This document shows positions 45,598 to 53,920 of a stretch of DNA of 64,000 bases, piece after piece. The stretch lies in the NCBI RefSeq assembly GCF_001654915.1, contig NZ_LXEQ01000048.1. One strand, given 5' to 3'. The DNA is from Buttiauxella ferragutiae. GTDB lineage: Bacteria > Pseudomonadota > Gammaproteobacteria > Enterobacterales > Enterobacteriaceae. Under the pieces are notes generated by a model. That model was not told where the DNA came from and made no database searches. It was given only the letters and a program-made list of their open reading frames with translations. Position 1 is the first letter of the stretch, and each line of letters starts with the position of its first letter. The position numbers were made by a program, and so were the translations under genes.

Positions 45598-45619
45598 GTC
45601 TCCCTTCCTGTAAGCACTT

Positions 45620-45644
45620 GTCGGGTAGCACCCTGTTACCCGAC
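45620..45644. repeat. REP-like palindrome
   Basis: Arms GTCGGGT and ACCCGAC around AGCACCCTGTT, after the YdeP-like gene. The remaining 150 bases before gcd hold an AT-rich stretch likely to contain the gcd promoter. Confidence 0.7.
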
Positions 45645-45811
45645 ACCTCAACGCACTTCATTACCTATTCGCAATAAATGCGCGATTTCTCATTAACAAC
45701 TTTGCAATATCATAACGTGAGATTATGATATCCGCACAATTAACCATTTGGTTCGTTATGTGGTTTTTATCATAAAGAAGTGAATGGAACACACTTCGAC
45801 AGGAGAACGTT

Positions 45812-48211
45812 ATGGCAAGTTACACTCCCCCGCGCGGCCTGGCATTAGGGCTGCTGTGGGTTCTCGGCGGGCTGATGGCTTTGATTGGCCTCGCTATTGG
45901 TATCGGCGGTGCTTATCTCGTCGCACTCGGCGGGACTTTTTATTTCCTGCTGATGGGCATCGTGATGCTTATCTCCGCTGTTTTGATTTTGAAAAAGAAA
46001 ACTGCTGGTCTGCTGCTTTATGGTCTGGCATTCATCTGCTCTATCTTTTGGGCAATTAGCGATGCGGGAATGGATTTTTGGCCGTTATTCTCGCGCCTGT
46101 TTACCTTCGCGGTGCTGGCATTCCTCGCCGCCATCGCGTGGCCGATTTTACGTGCTGCACACAGTCGTGCTCCGGTAAAAAAAGCACCTGCTTATGGCAT
46201 CGCCGCCCTACTAGCCGTGTGTATGCTGGTGAGTGCTGGCTGGATGTTTGTGCCACAGGTACAAGTTGCCGCCAATGAAGACGTGCCGGTCAAACCGGTT
46301 ACTGCGGCGGATGCGCAAAAAGACTGGAAGCATTGGGGTAATACCACTCACGGCGACCGTTTTGCTGCCCTTGATCAAATTAACAAAGGCAACGTCAACG
46401 ACCTGAAAGTGGCGTGGATTGCCCACACTGGCGACATCCCACAAAGTAACGGTTCCGGCGCGGAAGATCAGAACACGCCATTGCAGGTTGGCGACACGCT
46501 GTTTGTCTGCACCCCGTACAGCAAAGTGCTGGCGCTGGATGTCGATTCCGGTAAAGAAAAATGGCGCTTTGATAGCAAAGCAACCGCGCCAAACTGGCAA
46601 CGCTGCCGTGGATTAGGCTATTTCGAGGAAACCACTCAACAAGCCTCAACCCCTGTTGCAGAACCTGCGCAACCTGCGCAACCTGCGGCCTGCCCTCGTC
46701 GCCTGTTCTTGCCAACCACCGATGCACGCCTGATTGCGATTAATGCCGACAACGGCAAACTGTGCGAAGACTTTGGTGACCACGGCACCGTTGACCTGAA
46801 AACCGGCATGGGTGAAGTCAAAGCGGGCTATTACCAGCAAACCTCTACACCGTTGGTAGCAGGGAATGTGGTGATCGTCGGTGGCCGAGTGGCAGATAAC
46901 TTCTCCACTGGCGAACCTCCTGGTGTGGTGCGCGCTTATGACGTGCACAGCGGTAAACTGGCATGGGCATGGGACCCGGGGAATCCGGCGATTACCGGTG
47001 TCCCGCCTGAAGGCCAGACCTATACACGCGGTACGCCAAACGTCTGGTCTGCCATGTCTTTTGATGAAAAACTCGGCCTGGTTTACCTGCCAACCGGTAA
47101 CGCAACACCGGATTTCTTCGGCGGCACACGTACTGCGCAAGACGACAAATACAGCTCCTCTATTGTGGCGGTCGACGTCGCAACGGGCCAGGTGCGCTGG
47201 CATTATCAGACCACTCACCACGACCTGTGGGATTTCGACCTGCCATCGCAACCGCTGCTGTATGACTTGCCAGACGGCAAAGGTAGTACCACGCCGGTGA
47301 TTGTGCAGACCTCCAAACAGGGCATGATTTTCATGCTTAACCGCGCCACAGGTGAACCGGTGGCGAAAGTGGAAGAACGTCCCGTTCCACAAGGTAATGT
47401 TGAAGGTGAACGCTACTCAAAAACCCAGCCGTACTCTGTCGGGATGCCAATGATTGGCAACCAAACCCTGAACGAGTCGGACATGTGGGGCGCTACGCCA
47501 ATCGACCTGTTGATTTGCCGTATCGAATTTAAAGAGATGCGCCACGAAGGTGTTTACACCCCGCCGGGTCTGGATCGTTCGCTGCAATTCCCAGGTTCAC
47601 TGGGTGGCATGAACTGGGGAAGCGTTTCTGTTGACCCGAACAACAGCCTGATGTTCGTCAACGATATGCGTCTGGGACTGGCAAACTATATGGTGCCGCG
47701 TGCCAATGTGGCGAAAAACGCCAGCGGTATCGAGATGGGTATTGTACCAATGGACGGCACGCCGTTCGGCGCAATGCGCGAGCGTTTCCTCTCGCCGCTG
47801 GGTATTCCATGCCAGAAACCGCCATTTGGGACGATGTCAGCCATCGATCTGAAATCCGGGAAAGTGGTCTGGCAGGTTCCGGTGGGTACCGTGCAGGACA
47901 CCGGCCCGCTGGGCATTCGTATGCACCTGCCGATCCCCATCGGCATGCCAACGCTGGGCGCATCGCTTTCAACTCAGTCTGGCCTGCTGTTCTTCGCGGG
48001 GACGCAAGATTTCTATCTGCGCGCCTTTGATACCGCAAACGGCAAGGAAATCTGGAAATCACGTCTGCCAGTGGGCAGCCAGTCTGGCCCGATGACCTAT
48101 GTGTCACCGAAGACCGGCAAGCAATATATTGTGATTAACGCAGGCGGAGCACGTCAGTCTCCAGACCGTGGTGATTACATTATTGCTTACGCGTTGCCAG
48201 ACGCAAAATAA
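45812..48211 (+). CDS. gcd: Membrane PQQ-dependent glucose dehydrogenase
   Basis: 799 residues. Oxidises glucose to gluconolactone in the periplasm and passes electrons to ubiquinone. The N-terminal about 145 residues hold five membrane helices, beginning with GLALGLLWVLGGLMALIGLA. The eight-bladed PQQ propeller follows, with motifs such as DWKHWGNTTHGDRFAALDQI, WHYQTTHHDLWDFDLPSQP and the C-terminal GDYIIAYALPDAK. AGGAGAACGTT precedes the ATG. PQQ biosynthesis genes are not in the window. Confidence 0.96.
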   Translation: MASYTPPRGLALGLLWVLGGLMALIGLAIGIGGAYLVALGGTFYFLLMGIVMLISAVLILKKKTAGLLLYGLAFICSIFWAISDAGMDFWPLFSRLFTFAVLAFLAAIAWPILRAAHSRAPVKKAPAYGIAALLAVCMLVSAGWMFVPQVQVAANEDVPVKPVTAADAQKDWKHWGNTTHGDRFAALDQINKGNVNDLKVAWIAHTGDIPQSNGSGAEDQNTPLQVGDTLFVCTPYSKVLALDVDSGKEKWRFDSKATAPNWQRCRGLGYFEETTQQASTPVAEPAQPAQPAACPRRLFLPTTDARLIAINADNGKLCEDFGDHGTVDLKTGMGEVKAGYYQQTSTPLVAGNVVIVGGRVADNFSTGEPPGVVRAYDVHSGKLAWAWDPGNPAITGVPPEGQTYTRGTPNVWSAMSFDEKLGLVYLPTGNATPDFFGGTRTAQDDKYSSSIVAVDVATGQVRWHYQTTHHDLWDFDLPSQPLLYDLPDGKGSTTPVIVQTSKQGMIFMLNRATGEPVAKVEERPVPQGNVEGERYSKTQPYSVGMPMIGNQTLNESDMWGATPIDLLICRIEFKEMRHEGVYTPPGLDRSLQFPGSLGGMNWGSVSVDPNNSLMFVNDMRLGLANYMVPRANVAKNASGIEMGIVPMDGTPFGAMRERFLSPLGIPCQKPPFGTMSAIDLKSGKVVWQVPVGTVQDTGPLGIRMHLPIPIGMPTLGASLSTQSGLLFFAGTQDFYLRAFDTANGKEIWKSRLPVGSQSGPMTYVSPKTGKQYIVINAGGARQSPDRGDYIIAYALPDAK

Positions 48212-48217
48212 GCCAAA

Positions 48218-48248
48218 AAAACGGGTGCATTTGGCACCCGTTTTGCTT
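48218..48248 (+). terminator. Terminator of gcd
   Basis: Arms AAAACGGGTGC (48218-48228) and GCACCCGTTTT (48234-48244) with a 5-base loop, followed by GCTTTT. It starts seven bases after the gcd stop. Confidence 0.88.
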
Positions 48249-48280
48249 TTCATCATTTGTTGCCTGCATTGACGTAAATG

Positions 48281-48356
48281 GTGGATGACGCTAACGCTTA
48301 TCCCCCTACAACAACTGTTCGCTTTTCGTAGGTCAGATAAGCTTGCGTCATCCGAC
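48281..48356. repeat. Two REP-like hairpins
   Basis: GTGGATGACGCTAACGCTTATCC then GTCAGATAAGCTTGCGTCATCCGAC, between the convergent gcd and DppA-like genes. Confidence 0.7.
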
Positions 48357-48362
48357 AACCAA

Positions 48363-49976
48363 TTACTTCACATCCACCTGGTAGAAAATGTGTTTACCAA
48401 ACGGATCAACTTCGTAGCCCGTCACTTCTTTGCGAACCGGCTCGAAAATCGTCGAGTGCGCAATCATCACCGCAGGCATTTGGTCATGCATCATCTGCTG
48501 CGCTTCTTTATATAACGCCACACGTTTTTCGTGGTCGCTAGACGTCCGCGCCTCAAGGATCAGCTTATCAAACGGCTGATAACACCATTTCGCCGAGTTA
48601 GAACCGCCATCGGCTGCACGACAGGTAAACAGCGGGCCGAAGAAGTTATCCGGGTCGCCGGTTGCCGTGGTCCAGCCCATCAGCGCCGCCTGATGCTCAC
48701 CGTCTTTCACGCGTTTTAAATACTCGCCCCACTCGTAAGTCACCACTTTCGCCGTCACGCCAATTTTCGCCCAGTCGGCCTGAATCATCTCGGCCATGCG
48801 TTTGGCATTCGGGTTATACGGACGCTGCACCGGCATCGCCCACAGGTCGATAGTCAGGCCATCTGCGAAGCCCGCTTCTTTAAGCAGCGCTTTGGCTTTT
48901 TCCGGATCATATTCGTAATCTTTGAGCGTGTCGTCAGCACTCCACACGCCCGGTGGTAGCAGGTTTTTCGCCGCTGTTCCGGTGCCACGGAATACCGCGT
49001 CAATAATCGCAGGCTTATTGATGGCCATGGCTAATGCCTGGCGAACTTTCACATTATCCGTTGGCGCTTTTTGAGTGTTAAAAGAGAGGAAACCGGTATT
49101 CAGCCCCGCTTTTTGCATCAGGTTAATATCGGCGTTTTCTTTCAGTCGTGGCAAATCCGCTGGATTAGGGAATGGCATCACCTGGCATTCGTTCTTCTCA
49201 AGTTTTGCCACACGCACCGAGGCATCCGGAGTTATCGAGAACACCAGTTTGTCGATATTGGCTTTACCCTGCCAGTATTCAGGAAATGCGGTAAACAGAA
49301 TGCGCGAATCCTTTTGATATTGTGCAAGACGGAATGGTCCTGTGCCGATTGGGTCCATATCCACGCGTTCTGGCGTGCCCGCTTTTAACATGTTGTCGGC
49401 GTATTCAGCGGAAAGAATAGAGGCAAAATACCAGCCGAGATCGGCAATAAATGGCGCTTCAGGATGAGTCAGGGTAAAGCGCACGGTATTATCATCGACT
49501 TTATCAATAGCGGTGATTAATTTTCCGAATTCTAAACTTTCGAAATTAGAATAGTTTCCATTGGAAACATTATGGTAAGGATGTTTTGGATCCTTCTGAC
49601 GCATAAACGAAAAAATGACATCGTCAGCGTTAAAATCACGGCTTGGTTTAAAGTATTTGTTGCTCTGGAATTTCACCCCTTTGCGCAAATGGAAGGTATA
49701 GACCCTGCCGTCTTCGCTGACATCCCAGCTTTCAGCCAGGCTTGGCTGCAATTCAGTGGTACCTACTTTAAAATCCACCAGACGGTTATAAACCGGTACC
49801 GCGCTGGCATCAACGCTGGTCCCGGAAGTATATAACTGCGGGTTAAAGTTTTCCGGTGAGCCTTCGGAACAATACACTAATGTTTTGGCCGCAACAGTGG
49901 AACTGACTGTCAACGCGGCTATTATCAATGCAAGTTTTGTGGTTGTTGTTGAGAGTGTTGTGATAGAAGTTTTCAT
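48363..49976 (-). CDS. DppA-like periplasmic dipeptide-binding protein (second orphan)
   Basis: 537 residues, SBP_bac_5 family with a signal peptide cleaved near VAA. The mature start KTLVYCSEGSPENFNPQLYT and the C-terminal FEPVRKEVTGYEVDPFGKH are very close to E. coli DppA, closer than the paralogue at 22789. No permease genes are adjacent. It is divergent from a PepT-like peptidase (134 bases between the start codons), so binding, uptake and cleavage of peptides may be co-regulated. It could be the main DppA or a duplicate; the dppBCDF context is lacking. Confidence 0.9.
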   Translation of the reverse strand: MKTSITTLSTTTTKLALIIAALTVSSTVAAKTLVYCSEGSPENFNPQLYTSGTSVDASAVPVYNRLVDFKVGTTELQPSLAESWDVSEDGRVYTFHLRKGVKFQSNKYFKPSRDFNADDVIFSFMRQKDPKHPYHNVSNGNYSNFESLEFGKLITAIDKVDDNTVRFTLTHPEAPFIADLGWYFASILSAEYADNMLKAGTPERVDMDPIGTGPFRLAQYQKDSRILFTAFPEYWQGKANIDKLVFSITPDASVRVAKLEKNECQVMPFPNPADLPRLKENADINLMQKAGLNTGFLSFNTQKAPTDNVKVRQALAMAINKPAIIDAVFRGTGTAAKNLLPPGVWSADDTLKDYEYDPEKAKALLKEAGFADGLTIDLWAMPVQRPYNPNAKRMAEMIQADWAKIGVTAKVVTYEWGEYLKRVKDGEHQAALMGWTTATGDPDNFFGPLFTCRAADGGSNSAKWCYQPFDKLILEARTSSDHEKRVALYKEAQQMMHDQMPAVMIAHSTIFEPVRKEVTGYEVDPFGKHIFYQVDVK

Positions 49977-50110
49977 GCCTGCCCTTATAATTTTATATTT
50001 TCCTGACCCAGAAAGAATTAACGCTTGTGCAAAGCAGCTTAATAAATAACATTAAAAGTAGATTGCAAACAATTGAATATATCCAGCAGATTCCAAAAGA
50101 AGGATTAACA

Positions 50111-51340
50111 ATGTCATCGCCGCTCGCAAACCAATTAACGCAACGCTTCTTCCGCTACCTCGCGATCACCAGCCAAAGCCAGGCCGGTGCAACCACTTTG
50201 CCAAGCACACCCGGCCAGCATGAAATGGCGCAGTTACTCGCCCGCGAACTGCGTGAGTTCGGTCTTGATGATGTAGTGATTGACGAACATGCCACCGTCA
50301 CGGCAGTCAAAAAAGGCAACGTTGAAGGAGCGCCACGCGTTGGGTTTATCACCCACATTGATACCGTCGATGTCGGTCTGTCACCGGATATTCACCCGCA
50401 GGTGTTGCGTTTTAACGGTGAAGATCTGTGCCTTAACCCCCAACAAGATGTCTGGCTGCGCACATCTGAACACCCGGAAATCCTCGCCTATCCAGGTGAA
50501 GAAATTATTTTTAGCGATGGCACCAGCGTGCTGGGCGCCGACAATAAAGCTGCCGTTACGGTGGTGATGACGCTGCTGGAAAACCTGACACCTGACATGT
50601 CGCATGGCGATATTGTTGTCGCCTTTGTACCCGATGAAGAAATTGGTTTATGCGGCGCAAAAGCGCTGGATCTTGCGCGCTTTGATGTCGATTTTGCCTG
50701 GACTATCGACTGCTGTGAATTAGGCGAAGTGGTGTATGAAAACTTTAACGCCGCCCATGCTGAGATTCGTTTTACTGGCGTAACCGCCCACCCGATGTCA
50801 GCCAAAGGCGTATTAGTGAACCCATTATTAATGGCGCACGATTTTATTAGCCATTTCGACCGTAATCAAACGCCAGAGAATACCGAAGGACGCGAAGGTT
50901 ATATCTGGTTTAACGGCTTGAACACCACCCAAAATGACGCGATATTGAAGGCGAATATTCGTGATTTTGATGGCCAATCGTTTGAAGCACGTAAACAACA
51001 GATTCGTGATGTCGCCGCGATAATTGCTGCACAGCACCCAACAGCTAAAGTCGACGTTTCCATCAGTGATACTTACAGTAATATCAGCAACGCCATTAAA
51101 GAAGATCGCCGGGCCATTGATCTTATTTTTGATGCTATGAAAGAGTTGAATATCGAGCCGAAAGTTATTCCGATGCGCGGCGGCACTGACGGCGCGGCAC
51201 TTTCCGCCAAAGGGTTATTAACACCTAATTTCTTTACTGGTGCACATAACTTCCACTCTAAGTTTGAGTTTTTACCACTACGGGAATTTGAAGCTTCGTA
51301 TAACGTGGCATTAAAACTTTGCCTGCTGGCCGCAAAATAG
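50111..51340 (+). CDS. PepT-like tripeptide aminopeptidase (M20)
   Basis: 409 residues from MSSPLANQLTQRF, with AGGA seven bases upstream; an upstream frame to 50027 is unsupported. M20B metallopeptidase features are present: GFITHIDTVD (metal His and Asp), SDGTSVLGADNKAA (bridging Asp), FVPDEEIGL (catalytic Glu pair), and PMRGGTDGAAL and FTGAHNFHSKFEF near the end. Length and motifs match PepT, but identity to E. coli PepT looks moderate, so this is probably a paralogue. Cleaves N-terminal residues from tripeptides in the cytoplasm. Confidence 0.88.
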   Translation: MSSPLANQLTQRFFRYLAITSQSQAGATTLPSTPGQHEMAQLLARELREFGLDDVVIDEHATVTAVKKGNVEGAPRVGFITHIDTVDVGLSPDIHPQVLRFNGEDLCLNPQQDVWLRTSEHPEILAYPGEEIIFSDGTSVLGADNKAAVTVVMTLLENLTPDMSHGDIVVAFVPDEEIGLCGAKALDLARFDVDFAWTIDCCELGEVVYENFNAAHAEIRFTGVTAHPMSAKGVLVNPLLMAHDFISHFDRNQTPENTEGREGYIWFNGLNTTQNDAILKANIRDFDGQSFEARKQQIRDVAAIIAAQHPTAKVDVSISDTYSNISNAIKEDRRAIDLIFDAMKELNIEPKVIPMRGGTDGAALSAKGLLTPNFFTGAHNFHSKFEFLPLREFEASYNVALKLCLLAAK

Positions 51341-51476
51341 ATCTATTCCGGGTTCTGGTGTTAGCGTGAACCCGCCTTCCCTTCTGACGCTGCATGTGAC
51401 CCGATTCAATTTTTTACTGGAGCCTTTAGGATATATTTTCAATGTCTGTCAATAATTAAATTGGTCGGAAATTGGA

Positions 51477-52706
51477 ATGAATAATAAATATAAATTACAC
51501 GAATTTCTTGATGTCAAACGGCTTCAGACGTTACAGGATAATTTTAGCAAGTCGATGATGATTGCCCTCGTGGTGGTTGATAACGATGGCATTCCGGTGA
51601 CGACTCCGAGTGGGTTTTCCAATTTTTGTGCGCGTTCCCGCCTTAACTCAGCACTTGCCCAACATTGCCATGAAAGCGACAACGCCGGTGGCCGGGCAGC
51701 AATGGAAACCCTTAAACCTGTGGTGTATCGCTGTTACTGCGGGTTTGTCGAGTTTGCCGTGCCAATCATGATTAATGACCATTATCTGGGGGCCTTTATT
51801 TCTGGCCAGGTAAAAGTTGAAGAGGAAATGGAGCAAACCATTCCATATATTCTGGATAATAATGAGGTCTGGCAGAAAAACCCGTGGTTAATTAATTTAC
51901 ATGACAACACCCAAAGAATGCCTTATGAACGTTTTGAGTCCACCGCCTCCACACTGCTGCATGTTTCTTCTTATTTAGTCGAACAAGCTCATGCTAATAA
52001 TATTCAACGTGAGTTGCATAAAAAAGATCTGGAACTTACTGATGAACTCAGAAAACGTGTTGAGATTGAACGTTCATTACATGAGGCTGAATTTAAAGCC
52101 TTGTCTTATCAAATTAACCCCCATTTTTTGTTTAATGTTTTAAATACTATCGGACGACTGGCTTACCTGGAAGATGCCACGCGTACCGAAACAATGGTTC
52201 ATGACTTCTCTGACATGATGCGTTATTTATTACGCAAAAGTAACCATGGGTTAATTACCATGAATCATGAAATAAAGTATGTTAAGAGTTATATGTCGAT
52301 CCAAAAAGTCAGAATGAGCGACCGTTTTGATTACCAATGTGACGTCCCCGATAAATATCTTGATATTGTCTGCCCGTTCTTAATACTACAACCGCTGGTC
52401 GAAAACTTCTTCAATTACGTAGTTGAGCCACGGGATACCAGCAGTTTCCTCCTGATACGTGCAGTCGACGATGGACGTGATGTTATTCTTGAAGTCACCG
52501 ATAATGGCGATGGCATTTCACAAGAGAACATTGCCAATATTTTATCAGGCGATCAAAATCGCCTGAAAGGCAGTATCGGTATTAATAACATTCAAGACCG
52601 CCTGCGCTTGTTATTTGGTGAAAGTTATGGGCTGGAAATTATCAGTGCTCATCAACCCGCAATGGGCACCACTATCAAACTGCGTTTCCCTATGCTGCAA
52701 GCCTGA
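51477..52706 (+). CDS. PocR-domain LytS-type sensor histidine kinase
   Basis: 409 residues, no membrane segment. Residues about 8-165 form a PocR/MEDS-type ligand domain with a conserved Cys set (C51, C64, C86, C88; CHESDNAGG and YRCYCGFVEFAVPI). A coiled coil (about 175-205) leads to a His_kinase domain with H216 in YQINPHFLFNVLNTIGRL. The HATPase_c part has LQPLVENFFN and EVTDNGDGI. PocR senses 1,2-propanediol in the Salmonella pdu/cob system, so a diol is the likely signal here. It precedes its response regulator by 18 bases. Confidence 0.92.
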   Translation: MNNKYKLHEFLDVKRLQTLQDNFSKSMMIALVVVDNDGIPVTTPSGFSNFCARSRLNSALAQHCHESDNAGGRAAMETLKPVVYRCYCGFVEFAVPIMINDHYLGAFISGQVKVEEEMEQTIPYILDNNEVWQKNPWLINLHDNTQRMPYERFESTASTLLHVSSYLVEQAHANNIQRELHKKDLELTDELRKRVEIERSLHEAEFKALSYQINPHFLFNVLNTIGRLAYLEDATRTETMVHDFSDMMRYLLRKSNHGLITMNHEIKYVKSYMSIQKVRMSDRFDYQCDVPDKYLDIVCPFLILQPLVENFFNYVVEPRDTSSFLLIRAVDDGRDVILEVTDNGDGISQENIANILSGDQNRLKGSIGINNIQDRLRLLFGESYGLEIISAHQPAMGTTIKLRFPMLQA

Positions 52707-52724
52707 TAACGACGGAGAGTTAAC

Positions 52725-53777
52725 ATGTACAACATTGTTATTGTGGAAGATGAGCCGATTGAAACTGAGTCATTACGGCGCATTATTTCACGTTGCGTGG
52801 ATAATGCGGTGATCCATGAAGCCGCCACTGGGAAAAGAGCCATTCATCTCATTGATACGCTGGAACAGATCGATATGATGTTTGTCGATATTAATATCCC
52901 GTTGCCTAACGGCAATCAGGTTATTGAGTATTTAAAAAGCAAAAACAATGACACCAAAGTGATCGTCACGACAGCCAATGACGATTTTGATCTGGTCCGC
53001 AGCATGTTGAACCTGAAAGTTGACGACTACCTGCTTAAACCGGTGAAACAAAGCATTCTGACCGAAACCATTAAAAAGACGCTGGATGTTAATGAAGCCG
53101 ATATTGCCGCGCTCAAAGAGCTAAAACAGACCATTATTTGCCTGATCGAAAGTTGCGATTACGCCCAATGGCACAGTTTTATCTTTAAAAAACTCGATGA
53201 TGCCTGCACCCGCAAATCGCTGACGGCCGATCAACGTAAAACCGTGACGGATGTGCTGGAAATACTGCATCAATATATTACGACGCAGGGCGACAAAATG
53301 GTGCCTACCGGGAAAAAAATCGCCGCACTCATTCAGGATATAACCCAGCACGGTTTAACCAGCACGGCCTATTACCGGATAATGATCGGCCTGCTGACCA
53401 TCAGTGAAGAAGTGTTTGACCATGCTCTGAAGCATTTCAACGGCAATATGGACTTCACCGAGCGGGCAAAATTCCACATCGAAAAGAATGTGTTAAACAA
53501 TCTCACGCTTGACGATATCGCCGCGAAGTCTTTCGTGAGCACCTGCTATTTAAGCCGTGCATTTAAGAAAAATATTGGCACCGGTTTTTCAAATTATATT
53601 GCCAGCCGAAAAATAAGCATTGCGAAATCTCTGTTGCAATTCAGTAACCTTAAGGTCAATACCATTGCCCTTGAATTATCTTACCAGGATGCGAATTATT
53701 TCTGCCGCATCTTTAAAAAAGAGACCAGTATGGCTCCATCTGACTACCGCAAAATTGTCTCTCCCGAACTGCATTAA
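52725..53777 (+). CDS. Response regulator, REC-AraC type
   Basis: 350 residues. Receiver domain 1-120 with the acidic pair at 9-10 (VIVEDEP), phospho-acceptor D55 in MFVDINIPLPNG and the conserved Lys in LLKPVKQ. A helical linker follows, then an AraC DNA-binding domain (about 250-345) with LDDIAAKSFVSTCYLSRAF and NTIALELSYQDANYFCRIF. Pairs with the PocR kinase just upstream and most likely activates the microcompartment operon and perhaps the SAM synthetase gene. Ribosome site GGAGAG before the ATG. Confidence 0.92.
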   Translation: MYNIVIVEDEPIETESLRRIISRCVDNAVIHEAATGKRAIHLIDTLEQIDMMFVDINIPLPNGNQVIEYLKSKNNDTKVIVTTANDDFDLVRSMLNLKVDDYLLKPVKQSILTETIKKTLDVNEADIAALKELKQTIICLIESCDYAQWHSFIFKKLDDACTRKSLTADQRKTVTDVLEILHQYITTQGDKMVPTGKKIAALIQDITQHGLTSTAYYRIMIGLLTISEEVFDHALKHFNGNMDFTERAKFHIEKNVLNNLTLDDIAAKSFVSTCYLSRAFKKNIGTGFSNYIASRKISIAKSLLQFSNLKVNTIALELSYQDANYFCRIFKKETSMAPSDYRKIVSPELH

Positions 53778-53783
53778 TCGCCC

Positions 53784-53821
53784 CCCACTCGCCTTGGCAA
53801 TATTGCGCAAGGCGTTGTGGG
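53784..53821. other. Strong intercistronic hairpin
   Basis: CCCAC and GTGGG outer arms (53784-53788 and 53817-53821) and CGCCTTG/CAAGGCG inner arms (53790-53796 and 53808-53814) lie between the response-regulator stop and the SAM synthetase gene. There is no T-run, so it may stabilise the upstream message or act as a factor-dependent terminator. It separates regulator expression from the enzyme genes. Confidence 0.6.
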
Positions 53822-53920
53822 TAAAGCAAAAAAGTCCACCATGCCAACAAGATAGTTTACCTCTGTAGCCAGCCTTGCCCTCTAAGATGGAGAAATCCTG
53901 TTTTTCAGAGTGGATCCCCT

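Noticed and set aside
45799..45814. Identical 16-base block ACAGGAGAACGTTATG before gcd and at 55084-55099 before the shell protein gene
   Set aside because: It is just a good Shine-Dalgarno plus start codon in both; flanks share nothing, so it is probably chance.
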